Source of the DNA: Pseudomarimonas salicorniae
GTDB taxonomy: Bacteria > Pseudomonadota > Gammaproteobacteria > Xanthomonadales > Xanthomonadaceae
Direction: 5' to 3'
NCBI RefSeq assembly: GCF_023156535.1
Contig: NZ_JALNMH010000015.1
Location: 1-64,000 of the forward strand
DNA: 64,000 nucleotides
The position numbers and the translations under genes were made by a program. A model generated the notes under the pieces. It was given only the letters and a program-made list of their open reading frames with translations, was not told the DNA's origin and ran no database searches. This document shows, piece by piece, positions 8,631-16,627 of this stretch. The first letter of the stretch is position 1. Every line of letters starts with the position of its first letter.

Positions 8631-9701
8631 ATGGAATCCGGCCGACCGTCCCGCAGCACCGAGCGCACCGCCTTCGAGATTGGCGGCCGCACGGTCCGGC
8701 CCGGCGAGCGCGCGACCGTCGACCTGCCGATCAGCCTGCTCTCCAACCACCAGCCGATGACCCTGGCCGTTCACGTGGTCCATGGACGTCAGCCCGGTCC
8801 GGTGCTGTTTCTCAGCGCGGCGATCCACGGCGACGAGGTCATCGGGGTCGAGGTGATCCGACGTCTGCTCCGCGTGGCCACGCTCGGCAAGCTGCGCGGG
8901 ACCCTGCTGGCGGTGCCGGTGGTCAATGCCTTCGGCTTCATTGCCCACTCGCGCTATCTGCCGGACCGCCGCGATCTCAACCGGATGTTCCCGGGCAACG
9001 CCTGCGGTTCGCTGGCTTCACAGCTCGCCCACCTGTTCATGCAGGAGGTGGTGCGCCGCAGCGACTACGGTATCGATCTGCATTCCGCGGCGGCGCATCG
9101 GGTCAACCTGCCGCAGGTCCGCGCCGATCTGACCGAGCCCCGGCTTCGCGCGCTGGCCGAGGCCTTCGCCGCGCCGGTCATGCTGCAGTCTTCGTTGCGT
9201 GACGGGTCACTGCGCCAGGCGGCCCAGGAGGCTGGCGTACCGGTGCTGCTCTATGAGGCCGGCGAGGCGCTGCGCTTCGACGAGCTTTCGGTGCGCAGCG
9301 GGCTGCGCGGCGTGCTGCGCGTGATGCGCGCGCTCGGCATGATCGGCGGCCACCATCGCGTCTCCAGCCCGACCAGCCTGGTGTCGAGGCGCAGCCACTG
9401 GTTGCGCGCCCCGGTTGGCGGCGTGTTCCGACGCCTGGCGCCGCTGGGTTCGCGGGTCGAGGAGGGCGAAACCCTGGGCCTGGTGTCCGATCCCTTCGGT
9501 GGCGGCGAGTCGGCGGTGCTGGCGCGCAGCGCGGGCCTGGTCATCGGCCTCTCCAACCTGCCGGTAGTAAACCAGGGCGACGCCCTGTTCCATGTCGCCC
9601 AACTCGGCGAGTCCGGTTTCGAAGGCGACCTGATGGATCAGCTGGAGGCCGAGCTGGACGGCGTCGGCCTGGGCGACTTCGACGGTCCCGCGCCCGACTG
9701 A
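8631..9701 (+). CDS. succinylglutamate desuccinylase/aspartoacylase family protein
   Basis: Zinc carboxypeptidase-like (M14 clan, AstE/AspA) protein of 356 residues. The HGDE motif (AIHGDEVIG) gives the first two zinc ligands and DLHSAA the third His; the NRMFPG segment is typical of the family. The start chosen is the ATG at 8631 (MESGRPSRST); upstream codons in the frame lie across the SGNH gene's 5' end and are not protein-like. Members of this branch often sit beside RimK-type ligases or RcnB-like genes and their substrates are mostly unknown. N-acyl amino acid deacylation is a reasonable but untested reading. Confidence 0.82.
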   Translation: MESGRPSRSTERTAFEIGGRTVRPGERATVDLPISLLSNHQPMTLAVHVVHGRQPGPVLFLSAAIHGDEVIGVEVIRRLLRVATLGKLRGTLLAVPVVNAFGFIAHSRYLPDRRDLNRMFPGNACGSLASQLAHLFMQEVVRRSDYGIDLHSAAAHRVNLPQVRADLTEPRLRALAEAFAAPVMLQSSLRDGSLRQAAQEAGVPVLLYEAGEALRFDELSVRSGLRGVLRVMRALGMIGGHHRVSSPTSLVSRRSHWLRAPVGGVFRRLAPLGSRVEEGETLGLVSDPFGGGESAVLARSAGLVIGLSNLPVVNQGDALFHVAQLGESGFEGDLMDQLEAELDGVGLGDFDGPAPD

Positions 9702-9738
9702 GCCGGGCACGGGATGCGATCGCGGCTGGCGCCGGTGA

Positions 9739-10425
9739 TCAGTAGTAGAAGTCGTAGAGCACGTCGACGATGTAGCCGGTGGCCAGCTCGACCAGCAGCA
9801 GATCACCATCGACGCGTACCCAGCGGCAGCCGTAGGGCGGCGGGGCGATGCCGTAGGGACGGTAGTCGACTTGCCAGCTCGAGAGCAGGAAGGCCGAGGG
9901 CAGGGTGTAGCCGACGCGCCAGTGATAGGTGCTGTAGCCCTGCGGGTAGTAATAACGGATCGGCGCGCGATAGCGATGGCCGGACCAGCCGTGGTGCCAG
10001 GTCACCCGCCACTTCGGATCGCGCCAGTCGCTGCGGTGGTCGCGGTAGCGATCATCGCGGTAGTCGCGGTAGCGCGGATCGGAATGCGGCAGCCCACGGT
10101 CCACCTGCCAGCGGTCGTGGTCATGGCCGCGGCGGCCATGGTTGTTCCGGCGCGGGTCGTAGCCGCGGTCGTGCTTCTCGGGCTCCTGCACGTGGAACCG
10201 GGAATCCCGGCTGAGCCGCGTGTCACGCTCCCAGTGGGTCTCGCCGCGATTCTGCCCATACTCCTGGCCACGCTGCGGGTGCGCCCGCGCGCCGTCATGG
10301 CGCTGGCCGCTGACCCGGGCTTCGCCGCGATCGACGGAGCGTCCGCGCTGATAGTCCTGGGCGAGCACGCTGCCCGCGGCCAGCAGGCCGACGATCATCA
10401 GGGTCGAAGATGCGAATCGAAACAT
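9739..10425 (-). CDS. RcnB-family periplasmic protein
   Basis: 228 residues with a signal peptide (MFRFASSTLMIVGLLAAGSV, cleavage after LAQ). The middle is extremely rich in Arg, Asp, His and Tyr (many DYRDDRYRD-like runs), and the last 60 residues match the RcnB domain (PPPYGCRWVRVDGDLLLVEL, then ATGYIVDVLYDFYY). RcnB of E. coli works in Ni/Co homeostasis, but many family members are of unknown function. A strong GGAGG lies 7-8 bases before the ATG at 10425; longer upstream frames lack support. It stands alone between two convergent or tandem neighbours. Confidence 0.8.
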   Translation of the reverse strand: MFRFASSTLMIVGLLAAGSVLAQDYQRGRSVDRGEARVSGQRHDGARAHPQRGQEYGQNRGETHWERDTRLSRDSRFHVQEPEKHDRGYDPRRNNHGRRGHDHDRWQVDRGLPHSDPRYRDYRDDRYRDHRSDWRDPKWRVTWHHGWSGHRYRAPIRYYYPQGYSTYHWRVGYTLPSAFLLSSWQVDYRPYGIAPPPYGCRWVRVDGDLLLVELATGYIVDVLYDFYY

Positions 10426-10568
10426 GGCGGTCCTCCGCAGGGCGCCGACAGCTGGCGCAGCGGCGCCACGGAATGCGGCACCGGAAATCACTCTGCCACG
10501 GCGGCACTGAACCTGCCCGCGCTGCCAGCTGAACGCTCGACAGCGGTTCAGGTGGGCGATCCGAACGT

Positions 10569-13500
10569 TCATCTCGGCAGCGAGTCGCCGTCCGGCGTGG
10601 TGGGTGTATCGGTCAGGCGGCTGAACGCCCGCGCATCCCGCTGCCAGTCGAGCACGTCGACGGACAGGGCGGATTCGAATCGCGCCGAGTCGGCATCCTC
10701 GGCGGCAAAGCGCAGGGAACCCGCCGGCGTTAGCGTGGCTTCATTGGCGCCTGGGCAGCCCGGGCAGCGGGTCGGGCCGTCATAGCGGAACATCGGGAAC
10801 AGCGCCGGATCCGCCGCGTCGGCGGCGCCCGCCAACCAGCTGGGGTCGCCGCCGCGGTCATAGAGGAAGGCGATCGCATAGTCCACCCCGCCCTGGCGGG
10901 TCACCGACAGGCCCCAGCCGGGTTCGGTCGGATCGAACCAGGCCGCGGTGGGGAACTGGGTCCGGCTGCTCGGGCCCACGTCCAGTGGCTGCATCGGCTC
11001 ACTGCCGCTGCTGCCGGGCAGGGTCCAGCTGAACAGGGCGTTTCGCTCATCGGCAAAGTCCAGGCGCGCGTTGCCGACCACGCTCGATGTCGCCACCCCG
11101 TCCTGCCAGCGGAACTGCAGCAGCTCGGCCTCCCAGCGATCGCCGAGCAGGGGCCCGAGGGCGAGATACCAGATCGGCCGGCCATCGCTGCGGAAGGTGT
11201 ACCAGATCACCGCCAGCTGGCCGTCGGCATTCTGCAGGTCGAGACCGTGGCCAAGACGCGCCGGGTTGGCCCAGCCGCCGGCGACCGGGAGCAGGGCGCG
11301 CGCGGGGTCGTCGGGGAAGCGGTCGACCACCCGCGGCAGGGCGAGCAGGGCGCGCGGCGCCTGCAGCAGGCCACTCGGGCCGGTGTCGAAGCGACCGAGC
11401 GGTTGCCCGGTGGCGCTGAAGCGCAGCAGGGCGTTGTTGCCCCGGCTGCTGACCACTAGGCTGCCATCGGCGAGCCGGGCGAGGCCGGACGGGGACTGCA
11501 GGCCGCCAGCGCCGGCCGCGATCAGGACCTCGGTGTCCCCGGCGCGTTCCGGGTCGACGCGGACCACGTGCTGCTGGGCAGCATCGGCGACCAGCAGGCG
11601 TCGGTCGTCGGCATCGACCAGCAGGGCGACCGGGTCGCGCAATGCCGGCGCCCCCCCGACCAGGCTTGGCACCAGCTGCCGGCCGCGAAGGCCCGTGGCG
11701 ACGTCGACCGCGGTCAGGCTGCCGTTGCTCTCGAGCATCCAGAGCTGGCCGTCCGCGGTCACCGCGCTGGCGCGAGGTGCCGAGGCGAGCAGGCGCGCTC
11801 CGAACTCGCCGCCCGGCCTCGCCTGGCCGCTGATCGCATCATGGCGCTGCAGCACACCGCCGGTATCCGAAGCGAATACCGTGCCGTCGGCGGCGAGGCT
11901 CATCGCCGCCGGAAAGCCGGAGAGAAAGCCCGGCCGCTCACCGCCGCGGAAGCCGGCGATGAAGGTGTCGATGCGGCTGCCGTCCTCGCGCCGATAGCGT
12001 CGCAGTTCGCTGGCATTGGTCGAGTACAGCCGCTTCAGGCCGGCGTTCCAGGCCAGTGCCGCCTGGCGGCCGAAAACCTGCGGCACATGGCGCTCTGCGA
12101 ACTCGATGCCGGAGAAGAGCCCATCATCGCCATAGCGAAGCAGTCGGTCGTTGCCGCTGCTGATGGCCAGCAGGTCCTGCGCGCCCCCGGCGCCGGCGAC
12201 GTCGGTGAACCCGTCGCCATCGCGGTCCCGGTCGGCGTTGTCGCCGATCCCATCTCCGTCAAGGTCGCGCCACTCGCGGCGATCGGCCGGGAATGCATCG
12301 GCATTGTCGCCGACCCCGTCGCCGTCGGTGTCGCGGCTTTCCGAGGCGAGCAGCGGGAACGCGTCGACGGAATCGGGGACGCCGTCGTTGTCATCGTCGC
12401 TGTCGGCGTTGTTGCCGAGGCCGTCGCCGTCGGTGTCGGCCCATTCGGCGGCATTGTCGGGGAAGGCGTCGACCTCGTCGGCGACGCCGTCGCCGTCGCG
12501 ATCGCTGCGGTAGCGGGCATCGAAGGGAAAGGCGTCCGCGCTGTCAGGGGTCCCGTCGCCATCGCTGTCGGGATCGATCGCCGCCAGCGGCTCCGGCGTG
12601 GCTACGGCCGAGCTGGATGGACGATAGGCGGCCAGCGCGCCCATGTTGTCGCGGATCCGCCGGGCGTTGTCCGACACGCCGACCGCCCCGCAGGGCCGGC
12701 CACCGCAGAGCTGCTGCGGGTTGGAGAAGCGCGCCAGGCGCCGGCCACGATCCGGATTGCCGCTGCCGAAGGAGCCCATCACCGTATGGAACTGGCGCAG
12801 CACCACGTGTGCGGTGCCGAAACCGGCGCTCGGCGAATTGGCGCCGTTCTGGTGCTCGGCACCGAGGTTGTGGCCGACTTCGTGGGCGAGTACGTCGTCC
12901 GCGCACAGCGACCAGGAACTGAAGCCGTCGGAGACGACGTGTACGCCGGCATTCGCACCGGCCCCGAACAGGCGGGCGATGCCGCAGCTGCCGCGGGTCT
13001 CGATATCGGCCGGCCAGAACAGGCTGACCAGGTCCGCGCCGACCTGGTCGCGCCGGGCGCGCAGGTTGGCGAAGGCAGGGTGGGTATTGCTGGAGCCGGC
13101 CAGTGCATCGGCCATGCGTGACAGGGCGAACCCGCTGTCGCCACCGCCCTCGGTGTCGGGATAGGCGGTGGCGTCGAAGCCCACCGCGCGCAGCGCGAGA
13201 TCGATCCCGCTGTTGGCAAGGATCTGGTTGGCTAGGGTGGTGAGATGCTGGATGCGGGTCTCGACTGCCGTGCCGGGATAGCGCGCCGCATAGTCGGCGC
13301 TGTAGAGGTAGAGCACGTCGATGACCGTGCCTGCCTTGGCGCGCTGTGCATCCGCAGCGGGTGGGGGAAGCGGCTGACTCTTGTGGCCGTGTCGGCCCCT
13401 GCTGCCGGCAACCTCCTGAACACCGAGATCCGCCGCGGCCACCTCGATGCCGGGATGGTCGAGGCGCACCAGCCAGCCCTCGCCGCCCTGAGCCTCCATG

Positions 13501-13904
13501 CGGTAGCGGCCGTGCGCCGAGTCGAAAGTGCCGAAGCTCGCCTCGCGGCCCAGGGTGACCAGCCCGTAATGGCCTTGGCCCTCGCCGGAGAGCTGGCCGC
13601 TGAGGCTGACGTCGCCGTTTCCATGCTCGATGCGCTGGGCATCGAGCAGGCGCAGCACGCGGCCGTCGGCAAGCCGCAGCGACCAGTCGCCGGACTGCTT
13701 GCCGCCGGCGGCGAGCAGCCGCTGCAGGCTGCCATCGGGCAGGGCGGCGAGGTCCGGGCGCCGCGCTGCTAGTCCGGCCGCCTTGGCATCGTCGAGCAGT
13801 TCGGCCTGCCAGCTGTGTTCCGGCGCCGCAACCGCGGACTGCGCCACGGCCGCCAGCAACAGTACGATCAGTCCGGTGGTGGAGCCCCGACCTGCCGCGG
13901 TCAC
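10569..13904 (-). CDS. secreted reprolysin-like zinc protease with TSP3 repeats and beta-propeller
   Basis: 1111 residues from a GTG at 13904, with a signal peptide (residues 1-26). The catalytic part (about 190-435) has HEVGHNLGAEH, zinc ligands His341, His345 and His351, of the metzincin/M12B type. Next come four or five calcium-binding thrombospondin type-3-like units (about 440-570; repeated DxDxDGxxDxxDAFP). A repeat-rich region follows that reads as an NHL/SMP30-like propeller (about 570-870). Two related units end the protein (about 890-1111; xxWxxPxxxGxGL ... WYTF/FLYD). Likely an exported proteinase; the propeller and tail may bind substrate or surface. It begins 5 bp after the sugar dehydrogenase gene. 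Confidence 0.85.
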   Translation of the reverse strand: MTAAGRGSTTGLIVLLLAAVAQSAVAAPEHSWQAELLDDAKAAGLAARRPDLAALPDGSLQRLLAAGGKQSGDWSLRLADGRVLRLLDAQRIEHGNGDVSLSGQLSGEGQGHYGLVTLGREASFGTFDSAHGRYRMEAQGGEGWLVRLDHPGIEVAAADLGVQEVAGSRGRHGHKSQPLPPPAADAQRAKAGTVIDVLYLYSADYAARYPGTAVETRIQHLTTLANQILANSGIDLALRAVGFDATAYPDTEGGGDSGFALSRMADALAGSSNTHPAFANLRARRDQVGADLVSLFWPADIETRGSCGIARLFGAGANAGVHVVSDGFSSWSLCADDVLAHEVGHNLGAEHQNGANSPSAGFGTAHVVLRQFHTVMGSFGSGNPDRGRRLARFSNPQQLCGGRPCGAVGVSDNARRIRDNMGALAAYRPSSSAVATPEPLAAIDPDSDGDGTPDSADAFPFDARYRSDRDGDGVADEVDAFPDNAAEWADTDGDGLGNNADSDDDNDGVPDSVDAFPLLASESRDTDGDGVGDNADAFPADRREWRDLDGDGIGDNADRDRDGDGFTDVAGAGGAQDLLAISSGNDRLLRYGDDGLFSGIEFAERHVPQVFGRQAALAWNAGLKRLYSTNASELRRYRREDGSRIDTFIAGFRGGERPGFLSGFPAAMSLAADGTVFASDTGGVLQRHDAISGQARPGGEFGARLLASAPRASAVTADGQLWMLESNGSLTAVDVATGLRGRQLVPSLVGGAPALRDPVALLVDADDRRLLVADAAQQHVVRVDPERAGDTEVLIAAGAGGLQSPSGLARLADGSLVVSSRGNNALLRFSATGQPLGRFDTGPSGLLQAPRALLALPRVVDRFPDDPARALLPVAGGWANPARLGHGLDLQNADGQLAVIWYTFRSDGRPIWYLALGPLLGDRWEAELLQFRWQDGVATSSVVGNARLDFADERNALFSWTLPGSSGSEPMQPLDVGPSSRTQFPTAAWFDPTEPGWGLSVTRQGGVDYAIAFLYDRGGDPSWLAGAADAADPALFPMFRYDGPTRCPGCPGANEATLTPAGSLRFAAEDADSARFESALSVDVLDWQRDARAFSRLTDTPTTPDGDSLPR

Positions 13905-13909
13905 GCGGT

Positions 13910-15112
13910 TCAGCCCTTCAGCTCGAGGCGCAGCAGGCGACCGTCGGTCTCGTCGGTCAACGCCCAGACCGCGCCGTCGGGGCCGACCCGCACGTCGCGG
14001 ATGCGCCAGCCCTGGGCTTCGAGCAGTCGTTCCTCGCCGACCACGTTGCCCACTTCGTCCAGGCTCAGGCGGATCAGCGCGCGCTGGGCCAGCGATCCGA
14101 CGAACAGCGAGCGCTGCCAGGCGGGGAAGCGCTCGTGGGCGTAGAAGGCCATGCCGCTCACGCCCGGGGAGACCTCCCAGTAGTAGTGGGGCTGCTCGAG
14201 GCCTTCCTTGCTCTCGCCCTCGGCCTCGGGGATCGGAAAGCCTGAATAGTTGATGCCGTAGGTGATGATCGGCCAGCCGTAGTTCCTGCCGGCCTGCGGG
14301 ATGTTCACCTCGTCACCGCCCTTGGGCCCGTGCTCGTGGGTCCACAACACCTGGGTCCACGGATTGAGCGCCGCGCCCTGCTGGTTGCGGTGGCCGTAGG
14401 ACCACGTCTCCGGCTGCGCGCCCTCCTGGCCGACGAAGGGGTTGTCCTCGGGCACCCGGCCATCGGGGAAGATGCGTGCCACCGTGCCCATGTGGCTGCC
14501 GAGATCCTGCGCGGTGGGCCGGTCGCCGCGGTCGCCCATGGTGATGTAGAGGTGCTCGCCGTGGAACACCAGTCGAGAGCCGAAGTGATGGCGTGAATCG
14601 GTCTTCGGCACCTGGCGGAAGATCACCTCGACATCGACGAGGGTATCCCCCTCCAGCCTGCCGCGCGCCGCCGCCGTGCCGGCCAGCTTGCCTTCGCCGG
14701 GCTCGGCATAGGTCAGGTAGACCAGCCCGTCCGAGGCGAACCCGGGCGAAACGACAACATCGAGCAGGCCACCCTGGCCCTCGGCGACCACCGCCGGCAC
14801 GCCCTTGATCGGTTCCGACACGCTGCCGTCGGCCGCCACCCGGCGCAGCGCCCCGCTGCGCTCGGTGACCAGCATGTCGCCATCCGGCAGGAAGGCCAGC
14901 GCCCAGGGGTTGGGCATGCCGCGCGCCACCGTGGTCAGGGTCACCGCGCCGAGCTGCGTCGGAATGGAGATCGAAGCAGGCGCTGCGGCGGTCGTCCCGG
15001 AAGCCGAGGCGGCCGCCTCGTTGGCGGCCGGCGCGTTAGCGGCCGACTCTGCTGCGGGCTGACAGGCTGTAAGGGAGACCGCGATCAGCAGGGCGAGGCA
15101 GTTCTTGCGCAT
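13910..15112 (-). CDS. PQQ-dependent sugar dehydrogenase-type lipoprotein
   Basis: 400 residues with a lipoprotein signal (LTAC, Cys17) and a short Ala-rich linker to about residue 45. The rest matches the soluble glucose/sorbosone dehydrogenase (GSDH, YliI/Asd) six-bladed propeller: WALAFLPDG, LDVVVSPGF, SRLVFHGEHLY, RNQQGAALNPWT and NYGWPIITYG are characteristic. The E. coli homologue YliI is a PQQ-dependent aldose sugar dehydrogenase on the periplasmic side. No PQQ biosynthesis genes are in the window, so the cofactor source is unknown. Likely co-transcribed with the downstream protease, five bases away. Confidence 0.88.
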   Translation of the reverse strand: MRKNCLALLIAVSLTACQPAAESAANAPAANEAAASASGTTAAAPASISIPTQLGAVTLTTVARGMPNPWALAFLPDGDMLVTERSGALRRVAADGSVSEPIKGVPAVVAEGQGGLLDVVVSPGFASDGLVYLTYAEPGEGKLAGTAAARGRLEGDTLVDVEVIFRQVPKTDSRHHFGSRLVFHGEHLYITMGDRGDRPTAQDLGSHMGTVARIFPDGRVPEDNPFVGQEGAQPETWSYGHRNQQGAALNPWTQVLWTHEHGPKGGDEVNIPQAGRNYGWPIITYGINYSGFPIPEAEGESKEGLEQPHYYWEVSPGVSGMAFYAHERFPAWQRSLFVGSLAQRALIRLSLDEVGNVVGEERLLEAQGWRIRDVRVGPDGAVWALTDETDGRLLRLELKG

Positions 15113-15245
15113 GGATACACCTGGGGCATGGAGTACAAGCCTGCAACCTTACCTTGAAGCACGCGAAGATTTTGCTTCTCCAGTTCCCCGGCTGGCGTGG
15201 GCGCGTTCGATGACGCAGCAGTGTTCGCCTCGTTGCCGGGCCTCG

Positions 15246-15683
15246 CTACCGGTCGACGACCTCATCGCGCATCGGGGCGAAGATGCGCAGGATGCGGTTC
15301 TGGGTCGGCGTAGCAAGGCCGACGTCCTCCATGGCCAGGATGAGGTCCTCGACGAAGACCTCGAACTCGGCGTGATTGATGCCGAGGCCACTGTGACTTT
15401 CTTCCATGCTGCGGCCGGTATAGGTGCAGCCGCCGCCGAACTCGGCGCAGAACTGCTCCTCGATCAGGCGCTGGAGATCCGCGCGGTCGCTGTTGGCGAA
15501 CAGCCCGCTGATCCGCGGATTCTCGTGGACGCGGTCAAGCAGGCGCTCCACCAGGCGCTCCACGCCCGGGGCGCCGCCCACCTCACGGTAGAGCGAGTCG
15601 CTGGAGCGCGGCTCACGGGTCGCGCAGGCCGACGCGAGCACCGCGCCCAGGAGGATGGCAAGCGCAAGGCGCGTGGATCGCAT
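15246..15683 (-). CDS. group 1 truncated haemoglobin with lipoprotein signal
   Basis: 145 residues. The globin part (about 28-145) follows the trHb1 pattern: SLYREVGGAPGVERLVERLL at the start, FxxG(G)xxxYTGR, then the proximal haem ligand His97 in EESHSGLGI. In front is a hydrophobic signal with a lipobox-like LASAC (Cys20), which predicts an exported, lipid-anchored globin, unlike the usual cytoplasmic trHb. Its ATG shares a base with the stop of the DUF3034 gene (TGATG), so translation is coupled. The longer upstream reading frame lies inside DUF3034 and is not used. Possible roles are O2 or NO binding for the sensor kinase operon it ends. Confidence 0.85.
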   Translation of the reverse strand: MRSTRLALAILLGAVLASACATREPRSSDSLYREVGGAPGVERLVERLLDRVHENPRISGLFANSDRADLQRLIEEQFCAEFGGGCTYTGRSMEESHSGLGINHAEFEVFVEDLILAMEDVGLATPTQNRILRIFAPMRDEVVDR

Positions 15684-16594
15684 CAGAAACCTCCGGTGAG
15701 GGACAGGTACCAGCCGGTCTGGCTGTCGAGCGTGGCGACCGTGCCGAGATCGACGTAGGCAAGGACTATCGACAGATGCCGATTGGGGAACCAGCCGACG
15801 AAGACGTTTCGCCAATGGTCTTCCGGCAGGGCCGAGAGATGGCCGCGCTTCTGCCTGAACTCGGCCCCCACCGCCCAGTGACGCTCGAGCAGCACGGCCA
15901 GACTGGCTTCTGCCGTCAGCTGCCGGCCGTTGCCGCGATCACCGCCGAAGCCCAGCAGGCCGGTTTCGTTGGCCCGACTCCATCGCAAGGTCGCATTGCC
16001 GACCAGGTTGTATCCGCCGGCGCCCGCCAGCCAGACCTTGGTGGCGCTCGTGTAAAGGTCGTAGTCGCTGTCGTCGCGCGCGCCGACCACGCCGGGAATG
16101 GTGAAGGACCGCTGCCGCTTGTACTGCACGCCCAGCGCCCACTGCGGCCAGCGCGAGTACAGCACGTCGCCCCCTAGGCGCAGCTTGGCGCCGATGATGT
16201 CCTGGTCAAGGCTGGCGCCGGGGAGGCCGAGTGCGGGCCCCAGCGTGATCAGGTCGAGCGATTGGCGCGCCACCGACAGCTCCAGCCGGTTGAACAGCCC
16301 GACCGCTGCGCCGTGGACGTCGAGGCGATAGTCCCCGGTGTTGGCGCGCGTGGCGAAGGCGGTGACACCGATTTCCTCGCGCGCGCCGTAGCCGGCGATG
16401 ACCGCCCATGGCACGAGGCCGCCGCCCGCCGAGCCCTCGATCTGACTCGCGCCGCCGGTAGCCAGCTGGCGGCTGCCTTCGGCCCGCGCGTCGAGCGGCA
16501 TAGCCAGAGCCGCGGCAAGCAGCAGCGGCAGCGCCAGAATCTTGGATGCCGAGCGTGGCGGTATCGAGCGATGGGGCAGGGACGGGGAGGGCAT
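15683..16594 (-). CDS. DUF3034 family exported protein
   Basis: 303 residues with a signal peptide ending near DARAEG (about residue 39). The mature part matches DUF3034: LATGGASQIEGSAGGGLVPW at the start, a body of alternating polar and hydrophobic strands, and a C-terminal YLSLTGGF that looks like an outer-membrane barrel end. Members are usually found beside a cupredoxin-like 'methylamine utilization' protein and a group 1 truncated haemoglobin, exactly as here. Function unknown; an outer-membrane pore or barrel is my inference from strand pattern and the terminal Phe. Confidence 0.82.
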   Translation of the reverse strand: MPSPSLPHRSIPPRSASKILALPLLLAAALAMPLDARAEGSRQLATGGASQIEGSAGGGLVPWAVIAGYGAREEIGVTAFATRANTGDYRLDVHGAAVGLFNRLELSVARQSLDLITLGPALGLPGASLDQDIIGAKLRLGGDVLYSRWPQWALGVQYKRQRSFTIPGVVGARDDSDYDLYTSATKVWLAGAGGYNLVGNATLRWSRANETGLLGFGGDRGNGRQLTAEASLAVLLERHWAVGAEFRQKRGHLSALPEDHWRNVFVGWFPNRHLSIVLAYVDLGTVATLDSQTGWYLSLTGGF

Positions 16595-16627
16595 GGGTAT
16601 CTCGTCTTGGGTGGGGAGTGCCGGCCG

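Noticed and set aside
10669-10684. ggattcgaatcgcgcc, resembling a tRNA T-arm
   Set aside because: No acceptor stem or anticodon arm can be drawn around it, and it lies within the protease gene.
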